Source of the DNA: Lachnospiraceae bacterium
Lineage (GTDB): Bacteria > Bacillota > Clostridia > Lachnospirales > Lachnospiraceae
NCBI GenBank assembly: GCA_017552715.1
Contig: JAFZOW010000050.1
Span: 1 to 51,225, forward strand
DNA: 51,225 bases
Direction of reading: 5' to 3'
The notes beneath the pieces were generated by a model. It ran no database searches. It had not been told where the DNA came from and saw only the letters and a list, made by a program, of their open reading frames with translations. Shown piece after piece: positions 38,608 through 46,971 of this stretch (the first letter of the stretch is position 1; the number at the start of each line of letters is the position of its first letter). The position numbers and the translations under genes are program-made.

Positions 38608-41232
38608 TCAGTCGATATCGAAGTGTATCCCCATGGCTTCCAGGGCATCCCGCTGCTGTTCCAGGATCGCCCGGTGGTTTGGATCGGCGAAGAATTCCGC
38701 ATTGTGCGGGCAGGAGGTGCCGTGGTACTCATCCGTAGAATCCGAGCCGGCCCAGAGCACCTGAGGCTCCGGCGGGTTCAGGGTCACCACGCCTTCCACA
38801 CAGAAAGGACACATGGCATCCGCCGGCAGTCCCGTAGCCATACAGACATTTCCGGCATAATGTACGTTACAGGTCTCGTGGGGCACGGTACCTTCGGCAA
38901 AATATTCCGTACGTACGCAGTCGTCGCAAAGCCCCGGGATGGGGAGTTTGCCCGATTTGCTGCATACCGTGGCCATAGTGATCCCTGCAGGTACTTCAAA
39001 GGAGCGGTACTCCAGGTTTTCGTGCAGCCTGGACATGACGGCCCTCCACATGGTCTGTGAGAGCTTCCGGTCTGTTCCGGGCAGATCCTCGTTATTGTCA
39101 TAGCCGGTCCAGCAGGTGGCTGTATAATAAGGTGTAAAGCCGGCGAACCAGACATCCTTGTAGCTGGTGGTGGTTCCGGTCTTACCGGCCATGGCCATGC
39201 CACCGAAGTTTACGGCACCGCCGGTACCCTTGGTCACCACGTCTACCATGGCATCCGTGAGCAGGAAGGCCGTGGTCTCTTTGATCACGCGATGCTGATC
39301 CTGGGACTGGGTCTTGTCGATCAGCAGATTTCCGTCATGATCCACGATGCGGGTATAGAGCAGGGGTTCCATATACATTCCGCCGTTGGCAATAGTACCA
39401 TAAGCGGCGTTCAGTTCCAGATTCGTGATACCTTTGGTGATACCGCCAAGGGCCAGTGCCTGGTTGATATCGCTCATGACCTCGCCCTGGGAGTTTACCT
39501 GGCGTTCCACGAGGGTGGTAAAACCAAAGGACTTCAGGTAGTCAAATCCAAGTTCCGGACGGACCACCGTGAGGGTCTTGACTGCGATGATGTTCAGGGA
39601 CTGTTCGATACCGTAACGCAGGGAGCAGATCCCCTTGTAATCCTCCCCGTACCAATTGGCCACGGGACGCCCGCCGGTATACTTGAAGGGGGCATCCACA
39701 AACACATCTGCCAGAGTGAGGCCGGCGGAATCCAGAGCCGGGGCATAAGCAGCCACGACCTTGAAACAGGAGCCGGGCTGACGGGTGGTGGTGAAGGCAC
39801 GGTTCAGGGAACGGCTGGTCTCCTTGGCGCCCCGTCCGCCGATCATGGCCAGCACGTGGCCGGTGGTATGATCCGCCACCGTAAGGGAAACCTGGGGCTG
39901 AGGAGTCAGGGAGATGCTGTCCGCAGCGACCTCGTCACCGGGCTTCATCACCGCATCAAGGTATTCCTGAATGGCGGCGTAAGCATCATCCTGGGTGGCA
40001 TAGATCATGTTGAATTTGGGATTGCCCTTCTCCCGGAAGAATTTCCGGAACATCTCCGTCGAATGGTTCTCGACTTCGCCGTCTGAGTGCCGTATGGATA
40101 CACGGTAATTCAGATACCAGTGGGTATTGTCCGGGTAATTGGCTTCATCAGAGTAGATCTCGTCGCAGATGGCCTGGATGCGGGAATCCTGAGTGGTATA
40201 GATGGAAAGGCCGCCGCTGTAGAGCAGATTGTAGGCCTTGGCCGAAGCCTGGGATTCTACATAGCCGTCGGCGATGAACTTTTCAGTAAGATCTTTGGCG
40301 ACCACATCAATGACGGCATCCTCAAAGTAGGAATAAACGCTCTCCTCCTCCACCAGAACGTTGGTGGCGGTGATACGGGCGTAGACGTCATCTGCCATGG
40401 CATCGTCGTATTCCGCCTGGTTGATATAACCCAGCTCCAGCATATCGTCCAGAACCTTTTTCCGGCGTTTTGCGTTCCCTTCGGGATGAAGGATGGGATC
40501 GTTGGCGGAAGGGTTCTGGGTGATGCCTGCGATGGTAGCGGCCTCGGAAAGGTTCAGCTCGTGTACCGGCTTGCCGAAGTAGCGCATGGATGCAGCCTGA
40601 ACGCCCAGGGTGTTATGCCCCAGGTTGATGGTGTTCATATAGAGTTCCAGGATCTGGCGCTTGTCCAGAGTCTTTTCCAGCTCCATGGCCAGGAACTGCT
40701 CCTGGATCTTACGGCGGTATTTGTCGAAACCTTTTTCGGCAGTCCATTTGTCAAAGACGTTGTTCTTGATGAGCTGCTGGGTGATGGTGGAAGCGCCCTG
40801 CTTGAAATTGCGGTTTTTCAGGCCTATGGCGGCGGCACGCATGATACCTTCGATATCGATACCGTTGTGCTGATAGAAACGCCGGTCCTCAACGGCCACA
40901 AAGGCGTCGCAGAGGACCTGGGGGACCCGGTCTATGCTCACATAGGTACGGTTGGAGTTTTCTGCCACCAGTTTGGTGAGCTGATGCCCCTCGCTGTCGT
41001 AGAGATTGGTGGCGTAGCCCGTGGGGGTCACGTCGATGTTCTCCATGGAAGGGGTGGATGCCAGGATGCCCCGGAACATGCCGATGCCCAGGCAGGCGCC
41101 GATGACCACGCCCGCAAAGAGACAGATCATGATGGCCTTGATCAGGTTGATGCCCAGCATCTTCTTGATCTTGGTACCCTTGGAGCTTAACTGCCGCTGT
41201 TTTCTTTTTATACCTTCGCGCGAATAATCCAT
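38608..41232 (-). CDS. Bifunctional class A penicillin-binding protein (PBP1A)
   Basis: Builds and cross-links peptidoglycan. An N-terminal cytoplasmic segment (MDYSREGIKRKQRQL) and one helix (about 30-55) precede the GT51 transglycosylase domain (VEDRRFYQHNGID, TITQQLIKN). The transpeptidase domain has SxxK as SCFK in RQPGSCFKVV, SLN, and KTGTT. The C-terminal part is Cys-rich (GLCDDC, MCPFC), a feature seen in Clostridia. 874 residues from ATG 41232. The start codon sits 9 bases after TATAAT, so the mRNA is nearly leaderless and no Shine-Dalgarno sequence is possible. Divergent from yigZ. Confidence 0.93.
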   Translation of the reverse strand: MDYSREGIKRKQRQLSSKGTKIKKMLGINLIKAIMICLFAGVVIGACLGIGMFRGILASTPSMENIDVTPTGYATNLYDSEGHQLTKLVAENSNRTYVSIDRVPQVLCDAFVAVEDRRFYQHNGIDIEGIMRAAAIGLKNRNFKQGASTITQQLIKNNVFDKWTAEKGFDKYRRKIQEQFLAMELEKTLDKRQILELYMNTINLGHNTLGVQAASMRYFGKPVHELNLSEAATIAGITQNPSANDPILHPEGNAKRRKKVLDDMLELGYINQAEYDDAMADDVYARITATNVLVEEESVYSYFEDAVIDVVAKDLTEKFIADGYVESQASAKAYNLLYSGGLSIYTTQDSRIQAICDEIYSDEANYPDNTHWYLNYRVSIRHSDGEVENHSTEMFRKFFREKGNPKFNMIYATQDDAYAAIQEYLDAVMKPGDEVAADSISLTPQPQVSLTVADHTTGHVLAMIGGRGAKETSRSLNRAFTTTRQPGSCFKVVAAYAPALDSAGLTLADVFVDAPFKYTGGRPVANWYGEDYKGICSLRYGIEQSLNIIAVKTLTVVRPELGFDYLKSFGFTTLVERQVNSQGEVMSDINQALALGGITKGITNLELNAAYGTIANGGMYMEPLLYTRIVDHDGNLLIDKTQSQDQHRVIKETTAFLLTDAMVDVVTKGTGGAVNFGGMAMAGKTGTTTSYKDVWFAGFTPYYTATCWTGYDNNEDLPGTDRKLSQTMWRAVMSRLHENLEYRSFEVPAGITMATVCSKSGKLPIPGLCDDCVRTEYFAEGTVPHETCNVHYAGNVCMATGLPADAMCPFCVEGVVTLNPPEPQVLWAGSDSTDEYHGTSCPHNAEFFADPNHRAILEQQRDALEAMGIHFDID

Positions 41233-41241
41233 AACGGAGGT

Positions 41242-41270
41242 ATTATACACCTATCCGGGAAAAATTGCAA
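41242..41270 (-). promoter_or_regulatory. PBP1A promoter, sharing its -35 with yigZ
   Basis: On the minus strand: TTGCAA (41270-41265), 17-bp spacer, TATAAT (41247-41242), then ACCTCCGTT and ATG at 41232. The expected start near 41235 leaves about 3 nt of leader. Confidence 0.75.
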
Positions 41271-41293
41271 AATAATCGCTTATCATGTAAAAT
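41265..41293 (+). promoter_or_regulatory. yigZ promoter, sharing its -35 with PBP1A
   Basis: On the plus strand: TTGCAA (41265-41270), 17-bp spacer, TAAAAT (41288-41293), then ACTGTCC and ATG at 41301. TTGCAA is its own reverse complement, so the same six base pairs are the -35 of both divergent promoters. Confidence 0.75.
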
Positions 41294-41300
41294 ACTGTCC

Positions 41301-41939
41301 ATGGCTGAGAGAAAGATCCTCCTGGAAGGCGGAGTGGGGGAATACGAGGAAAAAAAGTCCCGTTTTATCGCTACGCTCCGTCCGGTACGCAGCGTCGAAG
41401 AGGCGGCTGCCTTTATAGAGGAGATGAAAAAGAAATACTGGGACGCCAGGCACAACTGTTCCGCCTTTGTGATCGGGAAGGGAAATGCCCTGACACGCTG
41501 CTCGGATGACGGGGAACCCTCCGGTACGGCGGGGCGGCCTATGCTGGATGTGCTCTGCGGAGCCGAGGTACGGGATGCGGCGGTTGTGGTGACCCGCTAC
41601 TTCGGCGGAACGCTGCTGGGAACCGGCGGCCTGGTGCGGGCCTACTCCCAGGCGGTAAAGGAAGGGCTGGCCAACAGCATCCTGGCTGTGGAAAGGGAAG
41701 GGGAGCGTCTGCTCCTGGCCATGGCTTACCCGGATGTGGACCGTGTGCTGCGTTGTCTGGAGGAAGAGGGCATAAACCCGGAAAAGAGTGATTACGGTGC
41801 GGACGTTACCATGGAAGTGGTCTGCGCCAGAGAAGCGGCGGAAGGACTCTGCCGGAAGCTCACGGATATAAGCGCCGGCAGAGTACTGGCGGAAAGTCTG
41901 GGAGAGTGCGTGTTCCTGGAGAGGGAAGGGATCAGCTGA
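41301..41939 (+). CDS. yigZ: YigZ/IMPACT-family protein
   Basis: 212 residues. The N-terminal IMPACT domain (about 1-125) shows EYEEKKSRFIA, DDGEPSGTAGRPML and VVTRYFGGTLLGTGGLVRAYS, the family signature; a ferredoxin-like C-terminal domain (about 135-205) follows. Biochemical role is not settled; the eukaryotic relative acts on the GCN1/GCN2 translational stress path. ATG 41301 lies exactly where transcription should begin, so the mRNA appears leaderless. Its 3' end overlaps the convergent folA gene by 8 bases. Confidence 0.92.
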   Translation: MAERKILLEGGVGEYEEKKSRFIATLRPVRSVEEAAAFIEEMKKKYWDARHNCSAFVIGKGNALTRCSDDGEPSGTAGRPMLDVLCGAEVRDAAVVVTRYFGGTLLGTGGLVRAYSQAVKEGLANSILAVEREGERLLLAMAYPDVDRVLRCLEEEGINPEKSDYGADVTMEVVCAREAAEGLCRKLTDISAGRVLAESLGECVFLEREGIS

Positions 41940-42423
41940 GCTTTCGATAGCTTACGAAACGGTACTCCAGATCGAAATAGGTCTGTTCTTCGCTCTCTTC
42001 TGTTTTTTCCCAAGCGGGATCCTTATCCAGGTCCGGGAAGAAGGCATCTGCTTCGTAATTGTGGTCGATGCGGGTCACCTCCGCACAGTCGCAGTAGGGC
42101 AAAAGCTGGCGGTAGATGCTGTCTCCGCCGATGATATACACGTCTTTTGTATCATATTTCTTAAGCTCTTCCAGCAGTTCTTCCACGGAATGTACCACAA
42201 GAGCATCTTTTACGGTATAGGACGGATCCCGGGACAGGATGATATTTGTGCGGTTCTTTAAGGGTTGGCGTCCGGGAAAGGTGTCCATGGTCTTACGGCC
42301 CAGCACCACCACCTTGCCGGTGGTGATCTCGCGGAAGCGCTTATGATCCTGAGGGATGCTCACCAGAAGCTGCCCCTTGTTGCCGATGGCCCAGTTATTA
42401 TCTACTGCTACGATAAGATTCAT
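41932..42423 (-). CDS. folA: Dihydrofolate reductase
   Basis: Reduces dihydrofolate with NADPH, restoring the cofactor consumed by ThyA. Motifs: LIVAVDNNWAIGNKGQLL at the start, DHKRFREITTGKVVVLGRKTMDT, and VYIIGGDSIYRQLLP (NADPH site). The active-site acid is Asp of PQDHKRF. 163 residues. It lies 15 bases after thyA, last gene of a minus-strand operon. Its end overlaps yigZ tail to tail. Confidence 0.96.
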   Translation of the reverse strand: MNLIVAVDNNWAIGNKGQLLVSIPQDHKRFREITTGKVVVLGRKTMDTFPGRQPLKNRTNIILSRDPSYTVKDALVVHSVEELLEELKKYDTKDVYIIGGDSIYRQLLPYCDCAEVTRIDHNYEADAFFPDLDKDPAWEKTEESEEQTYFDLEYRFVSYRKLS

Positions 42424-42438
42424 TTCTTTTTCTCCTTT

Positions 42439-43287
42439 TCAGACGGCTACCGGGATGTCTTCGATCTGCGGGCCGTATTGATAATCGATCAGTTTTACAT
42501 CATCTCTCGTGAACTCGTAGAAATCGTGCTTCTCCGGGTTCAGTTCGAATTTCGGGGCCGGGAAGGGCTCACGGGAGATCAGTTCCTTTACAAGATCCAC
42601 ATGCCGGTCATAGATATGCGCATCCGCGATCACATGGACCAGCTCGCCCACGTTCATATCGCAGGTCCGTGCCAGCATATGCACCAGTACCGCATACTGG
42701 ACCACATTCCAGTTGTTGGCGGTCAGCACATCCTGGGAGCGCTGGTTTAAGATGGCGTTCAGGGTGAGCTTTTCTTCTCCGGGGCGCTGCGTTACATTGA
42801 AGGTCATGCTGTAGGCACAGGGATAGAGGTTCATCTCGTGCAGGTCCTGATGAACATAGAGATTTGTCATGATACGGCGGCTGAAGGGATTGTTCTTCAG
42901 ATCGTAGATGACACGGTCCACCTGGTCCATCATTCCTTCTTTATACTGATGCTTCACGCTCATCTGGTAACCGTAGGCTTTTCCGATGGAACCCGTTTCA
43001 TCGGCCCAGGCGTCCCAGATATGGCTGTGGAGTTCATTCACATTGTTGGACTTCTGCTGCCAGATCCAGAGCATCTCCTCGGTGGCGGACTTGATCGCGG
43101 TACGCCGCAGGGTGAAAGCGGGAAACTCCGCCCGCAGATCATAACGGTTCACCACACCGAATTTCTTGATAGTGTAGGCAGGAGTGCCGTCTTCCCAGTG
43201 GGGGCGGACCTTTTCACCCTCCGTGCTGGTACCGTTTTCCAGTATGTCCCGGCACATATCTATGAAGATCTTGTCTGCCATGCTCAT
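42439..43287 (-). CDS. thyA: Thymidylate synthase, ThyA type
   Basis: Methylates dUMP to dTMP, turning methylene-THF into DHF. AGGAGG lies 9 bases before ATG 43287. The catalytic Cys is in NLYPCAYSMTFN, where E. coli has PPCH. The dUMP-binding loop reads RSQDVLTANNWNVVQYAVL rather than RSxDxxLGxPFN; I believe this divergent form matches the Bacillus ThyA/phage phi3T type. HVIADAHIYDRHV is the conserved late motif. 282 residues. Followed by folA. Confidence 0.94.
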   Translation of the reverse strand: MSMADKIFIDMCRDILENGTSTEGEKVRPHWEDGTPAYTIKKFGVVNRYDLRAEFPAFTLRRTAIKSATEEMLWIWQQKSNNVNELHSHIWDAWADETGSIGKAYGYQMSVKHQYKEGMMDQVDRVIYDLKNNPFSRRIMTNLYVHQDLHEMNLYPCAYSMTFNVTQRPGEEKLTLNAILNQRSQDVLTANNWNVVQYAVLVHMLARTCDMNVGELVHVIADAHIYDRHVDLVKELISREPFPAPKFELNPEKHDFYEFTRDDVKLIDYQYGPQIEDIPVAV

Positions 43288-43305
43288 AATATAAGTCCTC
43301 CTGTT

Positions 43306-44646
43306 TTAGATGTTAAGAACCCTCGTGGCGATGGCGAAATACACCAGCAGCGAGAGCGCATCAACAATGGTAGTGATGAAGGGACTGGCAGTGACCGCCG
43401 GATCGAAGCCCAGCTTTTTTGCCAGAAGCGGCAGGGTGCAGCCCACCAGCTTGGCGATGAGCACCGCCAGGAGCAGGGTCATGCATACCACAAGGGCTAC
43501 GGAGAAGCCAACCTTGTCCAACAGCAGGAGCTTCACCATATTGGCGACTGCCAGGGATGTGCCGCAGAGTAAGGCTACACGGAATTCCTTCCATATAACC
43601 CGCAGTACATCTCCGAAGCCGATCTCATTGAGGGAGAGGCCGCGGATCACGGTAACGCTGGCCTGACCGCCGGCATTTCCGCCGGTATCCATGAGCATGG
43701 GGATATAGGCTACCAGTACCGGAAGGGCCCCCAGAGCTTCTTCAAAGCTCGAGATGATGCTGCCCGTGAAGGTGGCGCTGATCATCAGCAAAAGCAGCCA
43801 GGGCATACGCTTTCCCCAGATCTCTACGACCGCTGTGCGCATATAGGGTTTGTCGGAAGGAACGATAGCGGCCATCTTTTCCATATCCTCGGTGGCCTCT
43901 TCTTCGATGATGTCCACTACGTCGTCTACGGTGATGATGCCTACCAGACGGTCTTCATTATCCACGACCGGCATGGAAGTAAAGTCATATTTCTGGAAAG
44001 TGTGGGCTACTTCCTCCTGGTCGGTGAGTGTGTGTATGCTCACTACGTTTTCGTGCATGATATCGCCGATCACATCATCTTCGTCGGACAGCAGAAGATA
44101 GCGCAGGGCTACGGTGCCCTTCAGCTTGCGGGTGGAATCCAGCACATAGCAGATATTGATGGTCTCGGAATCGATGCCGATCTTCCGGATACGTTCGATG
44201 GCTTCCTTTACCGTGAGGCTTTCGTTCAGATCTACGTACTCCACGGTCATGACGGAACCGGCAGAATCCTCCGGATAACGCAGCAGGTTATTGATATCCC
44301 GTCTTGTTTCCGGACTGGCATTGGCCAGCAGCTTTTTTACTATATTGGCGGGCATTTCCTCGATCAGGTCCGTTGCATCATCGGCCATCAGGTTATCGAT
44401 GATGTTGGCCGCATCTTTTTCGGAAAGGGAAGTGATGATGGAAGACTGGTTTTCAATCTCGAGGTATGCAAAAACATCCGCAGCCATGGACTTGGGCAGG
44501 ATACGGAAAAGCTTCAGCATCTGTTCCTTGTCCATCTGCTCCAGGAAGGAAGCAATATCCGCGGAGTTCTGTTCGGAAAGCTCCTGACGCAGGCGGGTAT
44601 ACTGTTTTGTCTCTATGAGCTCGTTCAGCTCTTCAAATTCTTCCAT
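43306..44646 (-). CDS. mgtE: Magnesium transporter MgtE
   Basis: Mg2+-gated channel. Order: acidic N domain (about 1-125), two CBS domains (about 130-255), a connecting helix, and five membrane helices (about 280-446). The pore signature PMLMDTGGNAGGQ is present. 446 residues, standard. In known MgtE, Mg2+ bound between N and CBS domains closes the pore. It lies 10 bases after the diguanylate cyclase gene and 18 before thyA. Confidence 0.96.
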   Translation of the reverse strand: MEEFEELNELIETKQYTRLRQELSEQNSADIASFLEQMDKEQMLKLFRILPKSMAADVFAYLEIENQSSIITSLSEKDAANIIDNLMADDATDLIEEMPANIVKKLLANASPETRRDINNLLRYPEDSAGSVMTVEYVDLNESLTVKEAIERIRKIGIDSETINICYVLDSTRKLKGTVALRYLLLSDEDDVIGDIMHENVVSIHTLTDQEEVAHTFQKYDFTSMPVVDNEDRLVGIITVDDVVDIIEEEATEDMEKMAAIVPSDKPYMRTAVVEIWGKRMPWLLLLMISATFTGSIISSFEEALGALPVLVAYIPMLMDTGGNAGGQASVTVIRGLSLNEIGFGDVLRVIWKEFRVALLCGTSLAVANMVKLLLLDKVGFSVALVVCMTLLLAVLIAKLVGCTLPLLAKKLGFDPAVTASPFITTIVDALSLLVYFAIATRVLNI

Positions 44647-44656
44647 TGATATTTCC

Positions 44657-45748
44657 TTACTTTACTACTCTGTTTCTTCCGCCCTGCTTGCCTTTGTACA
44701 GTTTTGCATCAGCGCGGTTGATAGTTGCCTCGATGCCGAGGCGGGGGTTGAACTCTTCGCAGCCGAAGGTCATGGTGATATTGAAATGGTACTCCTTGAA
44801 ATCCATGGGAGTTTTTTCGATGGTGTGGCGGAGTTCATCCAGATAGCGATAGGCCTTCTCCATATCCATATTCTCAAAAGCAAAGAGGAATTCCTCACCA
44901 CCCCAGCGGGCCACATAGCCTTTCCCCTTCATGAACTGTTTGAAGATGCCGGCGGCAGTGGAGAGAACAAAGTCACCGGTGTCGTGACCGTAGGAATCGT
45001 TGACCTTTTTAAAGAAGTCGATATCGCCGATGGCCATGGTAAAGGGTTTGTTTGAGCGGTTGTATTCAAAGACCACACCGGCCAGATGTTCGTTCATATG
45101 CCGGCGGTTGGAAAGGCCGGTGAGGGCATCCAGGTTGGCCATACGTTCCAGATTGTCGTTGATACGGCGCAGTTTTTCTTCGGCCTGGTTGAATTTTACG
45201 CAGTAGGCATAGGCGGTGGAAATGATAGCCAGTGAGAAAAAGAACATATTGAAGGTCTGGAAGAACAGGGTGAAACGATCCGAAGGAACAGTGTACAGGG
45301 AAAGGATACTGCTCAGCTCCGACAAAAACATCAGGTAGATCATCAGACCTATGGAATACAGCCGCTTGGCCCCCATATGGGCGGTCTTGTTGAAGAATAT
45401 GAGCAGGATATTAAGAAATATCGGCAGCTCGAAACAGAGAGAAAAGCCGTGATAGAGTGTCAGCAGGGTGGAAAAGGCTATGAGGATGACATTCATCAGG
45501 ATGAGGGCCGTCAGGGTATGGTCTTCATAAGTAAGAATGAAACAGCCGATGCACATTGCAATGGCTCCGATCAGAAGAAGCCCCAGCACATAATGCTGCA
45601 GGAAAGCCGTCAGGATGCCTGTGATGAGATAGTAGATACTGAAGATCAGGGAGAGGATGCGCAGCAACACTGCCATATCCTTGGTCTCTTTCTCGTTCTG
45701 AACATCCTGCAGAAGGAAATCTTTGAATCGGGTGAACGCTCCGCCCAT
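44657..45748 (-). CDS. Membrane diguanylate cyclase (GGDEF)
   Basis: Makes the second messenger c-di-GMP from GTP. GAAAGGAG supports ATG 45748. Five or six hydrophobic segments (about 25-180) form an N-terminal membrane sensor with no known family. The GGDEF domain (about 200-363) has DALTGLSNRRHM, DIDFFKKVNDSYGH and an active ARWGGEEFLF (GGEEF). No RxxD inhibitory site precedes it at the usual spacing. 363 residues. First gene of dgc-mgtE-thyA-folA. Confidence 0.92.
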   Translation of the reverse strand: MGGAFTRFKDFLLQDVQNEKETKDMAVLLRILSLIFSIYYLITGILTAFLQHYVLGLLLIGAIAMCIGCFILTYEDHTLTALILMNVILIAFSTLLTLYHGFSLCFELPIFLNILLIFFNKTAHMGAKRLYSIGLMIYLMFLSELSSILSLYTVPSDRFTLFFQTFNMFFFSLAIISTAYAYCVKFNQAEEKLRRINDNLERMANLDALTGLSNRRHMNEHLAGVVFEYNRSNKPFTMAIGDIDFFKKVNDSYGHDTGDFVLSTAAGIFKQFMKGKGYVARWGGEEFLFAFENMDMEKAYRYLDELRHTIEKTPMDFKEYHFNITMTFGCEEFNPRLGIEATINRADAKLYKGKQGGRNRVVK

Positions 45749-45783
45749 AGCCTTCTCCTTTCCGTCAAAGCTGGTCAGAAATG

Positions 45784-45812
45784 AGTATAACACAAAAAGC
45801 CGGAGGCGTAAA
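45784..45812 (-). promoter_or_regulatory. Promoter of the dgc-mgtE-thyA-folA operon
   Basis: On the minus strand: TTTACG (45812-45807), 17-bp spacer, TATACT (45789-45784). The leader to ATG 45748 is about 28 nt. It faces away from the ilvE promoter only 7 bp away. Confidence 0.6.
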
Positions 45813-45819
45813 TCCGTTC

Positions 45820-45848
45820 TTGACAGCCCACCTGTGCGGTTTTATACT
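45820..45848 (+). promoter_or_regulatory. Promoter of ilvE
   Basis: TTGACA (45820-45825), 17-bp spacer, TATACT (45843-45848). The leader is about 33 nt with GGAAAGGAAG at 45869-45878; there is no room for a T-box or attenuator. Confidence 0.75.
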
Positions 45849-45888
45849 TTTCCTTAATAAAATTTCTTGGAAAGGAAGCGTGTATACT

Positions 45889-46911
45889 ATGGAAAAAAAG
45901 GATATCAAATGGTCGGAGCTGGGCTTTGGCTATGTGAAGACCGACAAGCGTTACGTGGCTAACTTCAGGAACGGCGCATGGGATGAAGGCGGACTTACGG
46001 AAGATGCCGATATCGTAATGAATGAGTGTGCCTGTGTTCTGCAGTATGCCCAGACCTGCTTTGAGGGCCTGAAGGCCTACACCACGGAGGACGGACGTAC
46101 CGTCTGCTTCCGCCCGGATCTGAATGCTGCGCGTATGTATGATACCGCACTCCGGCTGGAGATGCCTCCCTTCCCGAAGGAGCGTTTTGTGGAAGCGGTG
46201 AAGCAGGTGGTGAAGGCCAATGAAGCCTGGGTTCCGCCCTATGGCTCCGGTGCCACGCTCTACCTCCGTCCTTACCTTTTCGGCATCAATCCCGTGATCG
46301 GGGTGAAGCCTGCCGATGAATATCAGTTCCGTATCTTTGCCACACCGGTAGGCCCGTATTTTAAGGGCGGTGTGAAGCCGTTGACCCTTTGTGTGAGTGA
46401 TTTTGACCGTGCGGCCCCTCATGGTACCGGACACATTAAGGCGGGATTGAATTATGCCATGAGCCTGCATCCCATTGTGGAAGCCCATAAGGCCGGCTTT
46501 GCCGAGAATATGTATCTGGATGCTGCCACCCGTACCAAGGTGGAGGAGACCGGCGGAGCCAACTTCCTCTTTGTTACGAAGGATGGGGGTGTGGTGACAC
46601 CGAAGAGCGATTCCATCCTGCCTTCCATCACCAGAAGGTCGCTTATGTATGTGGCGAAGGAGATCCTGGGCCTGAAAGCAGAGGAGCGTGAAGTGCATTT
46701 TGATGAGGTAAAGGATTTTGCGGAATGCGGACTTTGCGGGACCGCGGCGGTCATCTCTCCGGTAGGAAAGATCGTGGATCATGGTAAGGAGATCGCCTTC
46801 CCCAGCGGGATGGATGAGATGGGGCCTGTTACGAAAAAGCTTTACGATACCCTGACGGGCATCCAGATGGGACGGATCGAAGCCCCCGAAGGCTGGATCG
46901 TGGAGATCTGA
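45889..46911 (+). CDS. ilvE: Branched-chain amino acid aminotransferase
   Basis: PLP enzyme interconverting Leu, Ile and Val with their 2-oxo acids. ATG 45889 follows GGAAAGGAAG; a frame start at 45781 lies before the promoter. FEGLKAY, the PLP lysine in GHIKAGLNYAMS, and EETGGANFLFV are fold-IV class signatures; the late GTAAVISPVG binds phosphate. 340 residues, the longer BCAT type. Monocistronic, with a strong terminator at 46931. Confidence 0.95.
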   Translation: MEKKDIKWSELGFGYVKTDKRYVANFRNGAWDEGGLTEDADIVMNECACVLQYAQTCFEGLKAYTTEDGRTVCFRPDLNAARMYDTALRLEMPPFPKERFVEAVKQVVKANEAWVPPYGSGATLYLRPYLFGINPVIGVKPADEYQFRIFATPVGPYFKGGVKPLTLCVSDFDRAAPHGTGHIKAGLNYAMSLHPIVEAHKAGFAENMYLDAATRTKVEETGGANFLFVTKDGGVVTPKSDSILPSITRRSLMYVAKEILGLKAEEREVHFDEVKDFAECGLCGTAAVISPVGKIVDHGKEIAFPSGMDEMGPVTKKLYDTLTGIQMGRIEAPEGWIVEI

Positions 46912-46930
46912 GAAACGTCTTATGAACATT

Positions 46931-46961
46931 AAAAAACAGGCGCCGCCGGCGCCTGTTTTTT
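46931..46961. terminator. Bidirectional terminator between ilvE and typA
   Basis: AAAAAACAGGCGCC (46931-46944), loop GCC, GGCGCCTGTTTTTT (46948-46961): a perfect 14-bp stem with A and T flanks, serving both convergent genes. Confidence 0.95.
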
Positions 46962-46971
46962 GAATTCCGAT

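Noticed and set aside
39292-41190. Long plus-strand frames opposite PBP1A
   Set aside because: Antisense shadows of a conserved gene; composition is His/Gly-rich and unlike real proteins here.
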